Part shown: in pieces, positions 51,008-59,142 of the stretch
Position numbering within the stretch: position 1 is the stretch's first letter
Layout of the letters: every line of letters starts with the position of its first letter
Assembly (NCBI GenBank): GCA_964622235.1
Contig: CAZUNB010000002.1
Location: 1 to 63,335 of the forward strand
Length of the DNA: 63,335 nt
Reading direction: 5' to 3'
Source: CAZUNB01 sp964622235
GTDB taxonomy: Bacteria; Patescibacteriota; Saccharimonadia; Saccharimonadales; JAGPDM01
Made by a program: the position numbers and the translations under genes
Notes under the pieces: generated by a model
What the model saw: the letters and a program-made list of their open reading frames with translations, nothing else
What the model was told of the DNA's origin: nothing
Database searches by the model: none

Positions 51008-51538
51008 AGTCAAAAATATGGGTTTTTATAATATTTAATGTTTTCTCTCATCTACTTTTACTACCAAAAGTAACAAAACCACTGGGCTATCACGTCGCTT
51101 GATGCGTTCATCGTTATTGAAACAATCACAAACAGAACTCGTAGCTTATCGCTACTCAAACAATGTTTGTGTCACTATTGTTTAAATAACATTCACGCTC
51201 AGGCTTTGGTTCTTTTATGCCCAGACCCAGTTAGTCGAGAATAAATCCAGCTCTCGGACAAAGTCGATCCGCTAAAACTTAGAAATAATTAATTCAATAT
51301 TCATTGATTGCGTGACGAGGGCCAGTCTTTAGACTGACCAAAGGGAGTTCCGCAGGAACCAAAGAAGATTAAATGAATTATTTCGTAATGTTTTGAAGGC
51401 AGCGATTGAGTTTTGTATTACTTTGCTGGTGCGAAGTAAATATTTTAAACAAAAATACAATATTTTTCGGATTAATTTACTAATAAAATTTAAGTTATAA
51501 GTTTTTTTCTATTAGAGTGCGTTATACTATAACACTAG
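51008..51538 (+). other. 530-base non-coding stretch with hairpins and a decayed frame
   Basis: No intact gene. Small hairpins: TACTTTT / AAAAGTA (51053-51072), CAGTC-TTTA-GACTG (51323-51336) and GTTCC-GCA-GGAAC (51347-51359). A plus-strand frame from about 51050 to 51260 looks peptide-like (LLLPKVTKPLGYHVA) but has several stops. It may be a decayed gene or a repeat unit. Confidence 0.4.
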
Positions 51539-53137
51539 ATGAAATTATTTTTTGCAAAAGCTAACAGACGGCTAAGTATTGGTTCTGCCGCTATGATCAT
51601 ATCGGGTAGCTATTTTGCTAGCGCTATCCTCGGATTAATGCGTGATCGCTTGCTGGCGGGTCGTTTTGGTATCGAAAGTGGTGTTCTCGATGCTTATTGG
51701 ACGGCATTCTCAATCCCGAATACTATGTATTATTTGCTTGTAACAGGAGCTCTAAGTGTCACTTTCATCCCTGTTTATATTGAAAGACTTCAAAAAGGTA
51801 ATAAGAAATCTGCTTTTGAGATAAGTAGCAGCATGTTGAATCTTATGGGTTTAACAACCTTGATAGGCAGCATCGCAATATTTATTTTTGCCAATCCTTT
51901 GATTCATATCATTGCGCCAGGTTTTACTGGCGCCCGTCATGATTTAGCTGTTTCACTGATGCGAATTGTAGCGATTAACCCGTTCGTTTTTTCTATCAGT
52001 ACCGTTCTTGGTTCAATGCAGCAAGCATCCGGACGCTTTTTGTTTTTCTCGCTTGCACCAATTACATATAATCTTGGTATTATCGCTGGAATTATTTTCC
52101 TGAGTCCACATTTTGGTATCCAAGGGGTGGCACTTGGCGTTGCTTTTGGATCCTTAATTCAGTTAGGAGTTAACCTGATCGGAATGATAGGTATGGGCTT
52201 CCAGTACAGGCCTCAAATATTCTGGAAAAATAAGGGTTTCCGGCAAGTTTTTAAATTGCTTATTCCTCGTTCGCTTGACCAGGGAATCGATCAAATTAAT
52301 GCGCTTGTTGAACAGTTTATTGCCAGTTTTCTAGCCTATGGCGCGGTTACTAGTTATCAATATGCTTTTAACCTGCAGAACCAGCCGATAATTCTGATTG
52401 GTGTAGCTATTTCCACGGCGGCCTTCCCAAGTATTACCTCTAGGGCAGCTAGCACCCGTACAGATTTATTTCGGAAACAGGTTTTGAGTACGGTTGGATC
52501 AATACTCTGGTTTGCACTGCCAGCCGCTGTGATTGCTTTTATTATGCGAGGTTATCTAGTCCGTCTTTATCTCGGGCAAGGGAATGAAGAGATTGCTAAC
52601 GCTCTCGGATTTTTTGTCGGTGCCATTGTTGGTCGTTCAGTGTTCCATACCCTAACGCGCGCCTTTTATGCGCAGCAAGATACCAAAACACCACTAAGAA
52701 CTTCGTTGGTAGTCATAGGGCTCAATATGGCTCTAGCCTTCATATTTGTCGATTGGTTTAATGGCAGTATCGTCGGTCTCGCATTGGCTCAGTCAGTCGC
52801 AGGTGTGCTCGAATCAATTGTTTTATTCTGGATTTTACACAAACGTTACGGCGGGTTTCTTACACTTCGATTTGGATATGCTGTACTAAAGATTATTACT
52901 GCTACGACTGTGATGGGCATTGTTCTATATTTGATGGTTCGTTTCGTGCTGCCACTTCGTGTTGACGCAGTTGGTTTCTTTGAGATTGTTCCACGATTCC
53001 TTGGTATTCTGATACCTGCCGGTTTGGCATACTTAGCTGCTAGCTTTGCAGTTGGACTACGTGAAGCGGGGATGATAACTGACTTTTTGAAGCATCATGT
53101 TTTTAAACCGATAAAACTACCTAGGATTGGGGATTAA
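51539..53137 (+). CDS. murJ: lipid II flippase MurJ (MviN family)
   Basis: Flips lipid II across the membrane for cell-wall synthesis. The 532 residues have about 14 helices. Family features: SGSYFASAILGLMRDRLLA at the start, FTGARHDLAVSLMRI, ASGRFLFFSLAPITYNLGII and a later ALTRAFYAQQDTKTPLR (in sequence THTRAF-like HTLTRAFYAQQDT). Arg residues in the first helices and the central cavity fit MurJ. A TATACT/TATAAC region lies 5-10 bases before the ATG. lepA follows after 4 bases. Confidence 0.93.
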   Translation: MKLFFAKANRRLSIGSAAMIISGSYFASAILGLMRDRLLAGRFGIESGVLDAYWTAFSIPNTMYYLLVTGALSVTFIPVYIERLQKGNKKSAFEISSSMLNLMGLTTLIGSIAIFIFANPLIHIIAPGFTGARHDLAVSLMRIVAINPFVFSISTVLGSMQQASGRFLFFSLAPITYNLGIIAGIIFLSPHFGIQGVALGVAFGSLIQLGVNLIGMIGMGFQYRPQIFWKNKGFRQVFKLLIPRSLDQGIDQINALVEQFIASFLAYGAVTSYQYAFNLQNQPIILIGVAISTAAFPSITSRAASTRTDLFRKQVLSTVGSILWFALPAAVIAFIMRGYLVRLYLGQGNEEIANALGFFVGAIVGRSVFHTLTRAFYAQQDTKTPLRTSLVVIGLNMALAFIFVDWFNGSIVGLALAQSVAGVLESIVLFWILHKRYGGFLTLRFGYAVLKIITATTVMGIVLYLMVRFVLPLRVDAVGFFEIVPRFLGILIPAGLAYLAASFAVGLREAGMITDFLKHHVFKPIKLPRIGD

Positions 53138-53141
53138 TAAT

Positions 53142-54920
53142 ATGGATAAAATTAGAAATTTTTGCATTATCGCACATATTGATCACGGTAAAAGCACATT
53201 AGCAGATCGCTTAATGGAAATAACTGGTACTGTTGAAAAGCGCAATATGAAAGCTCAGCTACTCGATAAAATGGATCTCGAGCGTGAAAAAGGGATTACT
53301 ATCAAACTTGCGCCAGTTCACATGCAATATAAAGGTCATCATCTTAATCTCATAGATACACCAGGGCATGTTGATTTCAGCTATGAGGTTAGCCGTAGCC
53401 TAGCCGCGGTTGAAGGTGCACTACTTATCGTAGATGCGAGCCAAGGAATCCAAGCTCAGACATTAGCGAACGTATACTTAGCGCTTGAGCATGATTTGGA
53501 AATAATACCTGTCATGAATAAGATCGATTTGCCAGCCGCAGAACCAGACAGAATAGCTGAGGAAATAATTGGTCTACTTGGTTGTAAGCGTGAAGAAATC
53601 ATCGAGATTAGTGCAAAAACAGGTGAGAATGTTGAACAAGTCCTCGATGCGGCGATTGAGTTGATCCCATCACCAAAAGGTAATCTCAATAAGCCGCTAC
53701 GTGGTCTTGTCTTCGATAGTTTTTACGATGAGTATCGAGGTGTTATTCTCTACGTTCGAATCTTTGACGGTAGATTAAGAAATCGTCAAGAATTAAAGAT
53801 GATGGCAACTAGTGCCGAGGGTGAAGCTCTTGAGCTCGGCACATTACAACCGATTGAAGAGCCTCATGAGGCGCTCGAATCAGGCGAAATAGGATATATT
53901 GTTACTAACCTTAAAACAGTCGCTCAAGCAAAAGTTGGCGACACCGTTACGACGTTAGAAAATGGTGCAGAAGAAATTCTTCACGGCTATAAAAATGTTC
54001 AACCATTTGTTTATGCTGGATTATATCCAGCCGATGCAGACTCGTATCCTGTTTTGAAGGATGCACTCGATAAGCTGTCACTTAGCGATTCTGCTCTTAT
54101 ATGGACTCTGGAAAGTAGTGAAATCTTGGGCAATGGTTTTCGAGTAGGTTTTCTCGGATTGCTACATATGGAAATTGTTAAAGAACGGCTAGAGCGTGAG
54201 CATAACCTAGATCTTATCATCACTAATCCGAGCACTGACTACAAAGTCTTGACCACAACTGGTGAAGTTATTGAGCTTAAGCGGGCCAGTGAACTCCCTG
54301 ATCCTACGCAGATTGAGAGTATTTCCGAACCTTGGATAGAAGGCGAGATAGTAGTACCAAAAGAATATCTAGGTCAGGTTCTACAACTCGTCTCTGGTTC
54401 ACGCGGACAACAGAAAAACTTAAGCTATCTTGATGAATCGGTTGCACTAGTGCGATTTGAAGCGCCACTTGCTAACACATTGACTGATTTTTATGACCGT
54501 ATGAAAAGCGTTACAAGTGGCTATGCTAGCTATAGCTACGATATCTCAGGTTATCGCAAAGAGGATCTGGTTAAGCTCGATCTGTTAGTCGCAGGCGACG
54601 TGGTCGATAGTCTCAGCCAGATGGTTCACCGTACTGAAGCGCAAGCCAAGGGTAGAGACTATGTTACCCGCATGAAAGATGTAATTCCACGACAGCAATT
54701 TGAGGTTTCATTACAAGCAGCGATTGGAGGAAAAATAATTGCTCGTGAAGACGTTAAAGCACTTGGCAAAAATGTGACAGCTAAATTGTATGGTGGCGAT
54801 GTTAGCCGTAAGAAGAAATTATGGGCCAAGCAAAAGCGCGGTAAAGCTCGCATGAAAAAATTTGGAAAAGTCGATATTCCACCTGAAGCTTTTAGCGCTC
54901 TACTTTCGAGGGAAGAATAA
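53142..54920 (+). CDS. lepA: elongation factor 4 (LepA)
   Basis: Ribosome-associated translational GTPase. The 592 residues show G1 AHIDHGKST, G2/G3 region REKGITI and DTPGH, G4 NKIDLP, EF-G-like domains, and the LepA-specific C-terminal domain with GGDVSRKKKLWAKQ. Start at the ATG before DKIRNF; GGGGA lies at suitable distance. The stop overlaps the gmk start. Confidence 0.97.
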   Translation: MDKIRNFCIIAHIDHGKSTLADRLMEITGTVEKRNMKAQLLDKMDLEREKGITIKLAPVHMQYKGHHLNLIDTPGHVDFSYEVSRSLAAVEGALLIVDASQGIQAQTLANVYLALEHDLEIIPVMNKIDLPAAEPDRIAEEIIGLLGCKREEIIEISAKTGENVEQVLDAAIELIPSPKGNLNKPLRGLVFDSFYDEYRGVILYVRIFDGRLRNRQELKMMATSAEGEALELGTLQPIEEPHEALESGEIGYIVTNLKTVAQAKVGDTVTTLENGAEEILHGYKNVQPFVYAGLYPADADSYPVLKDALDKLSLSDSALIWTLESSEILGNGFRVGFLGLLHMEIVKERLEREHNLDLIITNPSTDYKVLTTTGEVIELKRASELPDPTQIESISEPWIEGEIVVPKEYLGQVLQLVSGSRGQQKNLSYLDESVALVRFEAPLANTLTDFYDRMKSVTSGYASYSYDISGYRKEDLVKLDLLVAGDVVDSLSQMVHRTEAQAKGRDYVTRMKDVIPRQQFEVSLQAAIGGKIIAREDVKALGKNVTAKLYGGDVSRKKKLWAKQKRGKARMKKFGKVDIPPEAFSALLSREE

Positions 54921-55606
54921 TGAACCAACGACTACAGGAATTAGTTCGAAACTACCAGATGCCAGCGAAAGCAATCGATATTTTAATGCAGTCAAAACCA
55001 CTACTAATCGCCAGCGTAACCGGAGGTGGAAAGAATACAATAATTGATGAGCTTTTAAAAACTGAACAATTTCACTACATTATTAGCCACACAACTCGTC
55101 AGCCACGTGAAAATCATGGCGTGCTTGAACAAAATGGCGTTAACTACTGGTTTATCAATGAAGATTATTTGATTGCCGAACTCGAAAAACAGAACTTTAT
55201 TGAAGCAAAGATTGTTCACGAACAGAATGTTTACGGTACAAGTATCGTTGAATTTGAACGAGCTATTACACTTGGTAAAAAACCATTGATAGAAATTGAT
55301 GTTCAGGGCGTTGAAGAAATGAAGTCGCATGTACCTGATGTCTTAGCGGTATTTTTACTGCCACCAAGCTTTGAGGTGTGGATGCAACGACTTGATAGAC
55401 GTAATAATTTCTCTGAGGCAGAGTTGCAAACTCGTATGCAAACAGCCAAGCAAGAAATAACCGCTGCTCTTGATGGTGATTTTACGATGGTAGTTAATGA
55501 CGACCTGAAGACAACAGTAGATTATGTGTCCCAGCTATCGCGCCATCAACGAGTAGACGACACCCTGGCTCGTAAGCTAGCTCAAGAATTAATCAGTAAC
55601 TTATAG
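54920..55606 (+). CDS. gmk: guanylate kinase-like protein
   Basis: Probably phosphorylates GMP to GDP with ATP. The 228 residues contain a guanylate-kinase domain (about 28-215): P-loop SVTGGGKNTI, ISHTTRQPRENHGVLEQNGV for GMP binding, YGTSIVEFERA and IEIDVQGVEEM. The first P-loop Gly is replaced by Ser, and an extra helical N-terminus of about 25 residues is present. The ATG overlaps the lepA stop. It links to guaA/guaB function. Confidence 0.88.
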   Translation: MNQRLQELVRNYQMPAKAIDILMQSKPLLIASVTGGGKNTIIDELLKTEQFHYIISHTTRQPRENHGVLEQNGVNYWFINEDYLIAELEKQNFIEAKIVHEQNVYGTSIVEFERAITLGKKPLIEIDVQGVEEMKSHVPDVLAVFLLPPSFEVWMQRLDRRNNFSEAELQTRMQTAKQEITAALDGDFTMVVNDDLKTTVDYVSQLSRHQRVDDTLARKLAQELISNL

Positions 55607-55684
55607 TTGATAAAACAAGTATAACAGTATATAATAATAAATTATTAATTATAGCAATAAAAAATAATCATTTAGGAATACGAT

Positions 55685-56878
55685 ATGTTAGTAGAAGCCC
55701 TACGACCAGAAGTCACATCCCAGGAAGCTCCACCACAAATTGAAGAATTAGTTGATATGGCAGAGATTTTTGCAACAATGCCAATAGATATGATTGGTGT
55801 TGGTGGAGCAGTGAAAGATAGCACTATGCCTCACGCATCTGAGAACCCCTTTACCGATATCAAAGATAAGCTCACTGTTCATAGCGGCACAACCCTAGAA
55901 AAAGCAGTCGAGATTATAATGGGGAATGATGATAATAAACAGGCTTTTTGTCGCATTGTTGGTTTATCTCAAGATCATGAACTATCTGAAGATGAAGTTG
56001 TTTATTTAATAAATGAAGCAGGTAGTGAGGCGCCAGAAACAACAGGTGGAGCAGTATTAAATATGGCTGGAACTTTTTCAAAGTTTAAAAGAAAAAATGA
56101 TAGAATTACTGTTGTTGCTTCTGGAGGTGATGATAAATACCTTAGTTTCTTTAGGCATGCCTTAAAAGATATGGACGTTAAAAATGACATAAGAGGCTCG
56201 AAGGTAAACCCAAAATCAACTGTTTTCCCTTGGATTGCCGACGAAGAGGTTGGCCGTGATATTTTGACAAAAAGACCTAAGCCACCAAAATTTGACCCCA
56301 AAGCATTGTTTGGAAAGAACTGCGGATTTGCTAGTAAATTATCAGCACCTACTTGGGCGAAAGAGATGGGAAAAAATACAGATATTAAGGTTATGATGTG
56401 GGTTCCAGGGAATACGATTGGTGAAATGGCTGGGGAGGTAATTGGCAGTATGAAAAGAGACGGTTCAAGGTTTGTAGTATGTAACCTTGATGAAGCCAAT
56501 ACCGTTTTTGATGATGAGAATCATGTTGATAAAGAATCTGCAGTTGAACGATTGGCGGAAATGTTCCCGGGGGTTCGCTTCGTCGTTACTGATGGATCTG
56601 ATGGAGCTAGCTATGCTATAAAGAAAAAAGATGGTAAATTAGACAAAAATTCATATAAAAATAATAGAAAAATCAAACCACCAAAAAATGGTACAGCAAC
56701 AGGTGCTGGGGATGTTTACTCTATGACACTTTTAGCTGCCACGCTATATGGCTTGAGCATTGAAGAGTCAATGGAAGTAGCTGATTTTGCTGCGAGAGAG
56801 GTGATGTGTTCACCAGATGCTGTAGTTCCTGAATGGAAACCAGATATACTGACTCTGTTGGGTCAACTTAATAAGTAA
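55685..56878 (+). CDS. PfkB-family (ribokinase-like) carbohydrate kinase
   Basis: A 397-residue protein. The C-terminal two-thirds match the PfkB fold: GKNCGFASK, VMMWVPGN, FVVTDGSDGASYAI and the catalytic GTATGAGDVYSMTLLA motif with its Asp. The N-terminal part is longer and more charged than in ribokinase. The substrate (sugar or nucleoside) cannot be predicted. It precedes the CIRCE element of hrcA and is probably a separate transcription unit. Confidence 0.85.
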   Translation: MLVEALRPEVTSQEAPPQIEELVDMAEIFATMPIDMIGVGGAVKDSTMPHASENPFTDIKDKLTVHSGTTLEKAVEIIMGNDDNKQAFCRIVGLSQDHELSEDEVVYLINEAGSEAPETTGGAVLNMAGTFSKFKRKNDRITVVASGGDDKYLSFFRHALKDMDVKNDIRGSKVNPKSTVFPWIADEEVGRDILTKRPKPPKFDPKALFGKNCGFASKLSAPTWAKEMGKNTDIKVMMWVPGNTIGEMAGEVIGSMKRDGSRFVVCNLDEANTVFDDENHVDKESAVERLAEMFPGVRFVVTDGSDGASYAIKKKDGKLDKNSYKNNRKIKPPKNGTATGAGDVYSMTLLAATLYGLSIEESMEVADFAAREVMCSPDAVVPEWKPDILTLLGQLNK

Positions 56879-56886
56879 TCTTTCTG

Positions 56887-56921
56887 GCACTGTTGCATTG
56901 AGAGTGCTAATTCGATATACT
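56887..56921 (+). promoter_or_regulatory. CIRCE operator and promoter of hrcA-grpE
   Basis: GCACTG-N9-GAGTGC (56887-56907), one mismatch to the CIRCE core GCACTC-N9-GAGTGC. The 9-base spacer begins TTGCAT, a -35-like box, followed 17 bases later by TATACT (56916-56921). HrcA binding would block RNA polymerase. Confidence 0.85.
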
Positions 56922-56999
56922 TTCAGCGGTAATGTAACCGTGGATTTTTGAGCAAAGCTCACAATAAAATAAGTAAAGTTTTAAGAAAATTAGGAAAAA

Positions 57000-57725
57000 A
57001 TGATAGAACTCTCATCTAGACAAAAAGAGTTAGTGTCGGCAATTGTTGAGCAGTATGCTGAATTAGCTATGCCGGTTGGTAGCGTTACTTTCGCTCGTCT
57101 TTTTGATGTTAGTCCGGCAACTATTCGTGCTGAAATGGCACGACTTGAAAAGCTAGGATTGATCTACCAACCACACACAAGTGCTGGAAGAATACCTACG
57201 GATAAGGGCTATCGCTACTACGTCAACACAATTGGACAAGATTTTATCTCTGATGATCTCACTAGGCCACTAACGTTACGTGCGGAACGGGCAATTGATC
57301 GCCGTGTTGAACATGCAGGTGAACCCGCACAGGCTATTCGTAGTGCCGTTAATAGCCTCTCTGAAATAACCAAGAATATTGGTATCGGTACTATGGGTCC
57401 AAGTATTTATACGCGTGGACTTGAACAGTTGTTTGATCAGCCAGAGTTCTCCGAAGGTCAAGGCATGAGAGCAGTTGGCTATCTGATCGATCACCTCGAC
57501 CATTGGCTTCGTGAGGCAGCACCGACCGAACCACTTAGTGTGTTTATCGGTAAGGAGAATCCGATTGGCAGTAATAGTAATTGTACGCTTGTAATCAGTC
57601 GTTTTCGTAGTCCATATTCCGATGTCAGCCACATTGGTGTCCTCGGATCAACCAGACAGAATTATCGCCAAGTTATGAACCTTGTTCGTCATACAGCAGA
57701 AAGTTTAGAGGAGAGTTTTATATGA
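57000..57725 (+). CDS. hrcA: heat-inducible transcription repressor HrcA (short form)
   Basis: Represses chaperone genes through CIRCE. The 241 residues have the N-terminal winged helix with RQKELVSAIVEQYAEL, SVTFARLFDVSPATIRAEMARLE and HTSAGRIPTDKGYRYYV. The remaining part is shorter than in typical HrcA (about 340 residues) and conserved only weakly, ending RQNYRQVMNLV. Its own CIRCE indicates autoregulation. It overlaps grpE by 4 bases. Confidence 0.93.
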   Translation: MIELSSRQKELVSAIVEQYAELAMPVGSVTFARLFDVSPATIRAEMARLEKLGLIYQPHTSAGRIPTDKGYRYYVNTIGQDFISDDLTRPLTLRAERAIDRRVEHAGEPAQAIRSAVNSLSEITKNIGIGTMGPSIYTRGLEQLFDQPEFSEGQGMRAVGYLIDHLDHWLREAAPTEPLSVFIGKENPIGSNSNCTLVISRFRSPYSDVSHIGVLGSTRQNYRQVMNLVRHTAESLEESFI

Positions 57726-58291
57726 GCAAAAAACAGAATGATAACCAAGAAGAAGAATTTTATACCGCCGATGAGCAGGTTGATAATCAGATTGATGAAA
57801 CAGCTCAGACCTATGATGGCCAAGTCGATGATCCGCAAGACGATGAGCCAAGAGTCGAACAATTAGTTGGAAAGATTAGTGAGCTCGAAGAAGACCTACG
57901 TCGTTCTGCTGCCGATGTCGTTAACATCCGACGACGAAGCGAACAAGACAAAATTCAAATAGGCACCTATGCCAAGAAAGAAGTTATTTCCGAGCTATTA
58001 CCACCACTCGATAATCTCGACCGTGCGATTGCGAATGTTCCAGATGAATTAAAAGAGTCAGACTATATCAAAGGCTTGCAAGGGGTGCAAAAACAGCTCG
58101 TTTCTGTATTCAGAAAACTCGGTATTGAAAAGATTAAAACTGTTGGTGAAGTCTTTAATCCTGAAACCATGGAAGCCGTTTCTGTCGAAGGCGACGGCGA
58201 GCAGGAAATTGTAAGCCACGAGCTCCAACCTGGTTATAGCCTAGGCGATCAAAACATTCGTCACGCCACAGTAAAAATTATTAAAAAATAG
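57722..58291 (+). CDS. grpE: nucleotide exchange factor GrpE
   Basis: Exchanges ADP for ATP on DnaK. The 189 residues have a long acidic disordered N-terminus (about 1-55), a coiled coil (about 58-90 with ADVVNIRRRSEQD) and the C-terminal beta-wing domain with LPPLDNLDRAI, GVQKQLVSVFRKLGI and FNPETMEAV. It is coupled to hrcA by ATGA. Confidence 0.96.
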   Translation: MSKKQNDNQEEEFYTADEQVDNQIDETAQTYDGQVDDPQDDEPRVEQLVGKISELEEDLRRSAADVVNIRRRSEQDKIQIGTYAKKEVISELLPPLDNLDRAIANVPDELKESDYIKGLQGVQKQLVSVFRKLGIEKIKTVGEVFNPETMEAVSVEGDGEQEIVSHELQPGYSLGDQNIRHATVKIIKK

Positions 58292-58322
58292 TACCTATAA
58301 AGTTTTTTCTGGTTTTGTCTGT

Positions 58323-58351
58323 TTGACATATAAAGTTATTTACGCTAAAAC
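58323..58351 (+). promoter_or_regulatory. promoter of the lipoprotein gene
   Basis: TTGACA (58323-58328), 17 bases, TAAAAC (58346-58351), then 9 bases to the ATG at 58361. This separates the lipoprotein gene from grpE and gives it an almost leaderless, non-CIRCE promoter. Confidence 0.6.
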
Positions 58352-58360
58352 TATGAGCAG

Positions 58361-59020
58361 ATGAGAGCAGGACAAATCGGTGAAAGAATAGCTGAAGCTG
58401 TAACTGTTATAGCTCTGCTGACTGGCTGTGCAGGTGACGAAGATTATGCTATTAGTGATGGAGAGACGGCAGTACAAAGTAGCGATACCGTAGTTGACGC
58501 AGAGAGCTTTGAGCTACAAAAAGAGATTACTCAAAGGTTAACTGAAGAAACTGGTTACGAACTTAATGCGGAGAATTCAGCCTCACTTATAGAAGGGACA
58601 TCCTTGCTGGCAGATCAATTAGTAATTGAAGCAGCAGGGTCTACTCAGGGCTCAAATGATAGAAAGAAAAAAGTAGATAGTGCCAAAAAAATATTTATCG
58701 GCTTAAAAGATCTTGTAAAAATTGAACAAGGAGGAAATATAACAAAGCCAGATGAAGACGTACTCAAAGCTAACGCTTTTCTGTCGGACACTAAGTCATA
58801 CCTAAAGGCTATACTTTATTTTAGTCCCTACCTCGGGAAGCAGAAAAATGAGATTGATGATGCAACTATTACGGGGCTTATGACCGTAGCCACAGGACTA
58901 CCTGAGGGTAGCATTACACGGGATTATTTTCAGTACCTAGTAGGCAAATTAAATAAAGCCTCGAATGATATGCATTCCATTAAAGTCCTTGGGTCGCAAG
59001 TACTTGCCTCTGCGGGGTAG
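58361..59020 (+). CDS. lipoprotein of unknown function inside the heat-shock cluster
   Basis: A 219-residue protein with an N-terminal lipoprotein signal: a hydrophobic stretch then ALLTGCAG, where Cys would be lipidated. The mature part is helical and charged (EITQRLTEETGYELN, VDSAKKIFIGLKDLV), without a known domain. It lies between grpE and dnaK with its own promoter. Role unknown; the position suggests, but does not prove, envelope stress. Confidence 0.65.
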   Translation: MRAGQIGERIAEAVTVIALLTGCAGDEDYAISDGETAVQSSDTVVDAESFELQKEITQRLTEETGYELNAENSASLIEGTSLLADQLVIEAAGSTQGSNDRKKKVDSAKKIFIGLKDLVKIEQGGNITKPDEDVLKANAFLSDTKSYLKAILYFSPYLGKQKNEIDDATITGLMTVATGLPEGSITRDYFQYLVGKLNKASNDMHSIKVLGSQVLASAG

Positions 59021-59029
59021 ATAATAAAT

Positions 59030-59100
59030 TATAGCAAAGCTGGCACTCTTGCATATAGAGTGCCAGCTTTGCTATACTGGCACTATAGCAACGAGAGTGC
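59030..59100 (+). promoter_or_regulatory. two tandem CIRCE operators and the dnaK promoter
   Basis: CIRCE 1 has the exact core GCACTC-N9-GAGTGC (59043-59063) within 19-bp perfect arms (59030-59048, 59058-59076). CIRCE 2 is GCACTA-N9-GAGTGC (59080-59100), one mismatch. The first spacer starts TTGCAT (-35-like) and TATACT (59073-59078) follows 18 bases later. dnaK starts 64 bases past the -10 box. Confidence 0.88.
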
Positions 59101-59142
59101 TAGAATATAGATTGAAAACTATTTAAATCCTAAGGGGGAACT

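Noticed and set aside
54920..55606. P-loop of Gmk as non-functional
   Set aside because: Only the first Gly differs; the GKxT core and GMP-binding residues are present, so loss of activity cannot be claimed.
56002..56499. Minus-strand frame of 165 codons opposite the PfkB kinase gene
   Set aside because: Shadow of a gene with clear kinase motifs.
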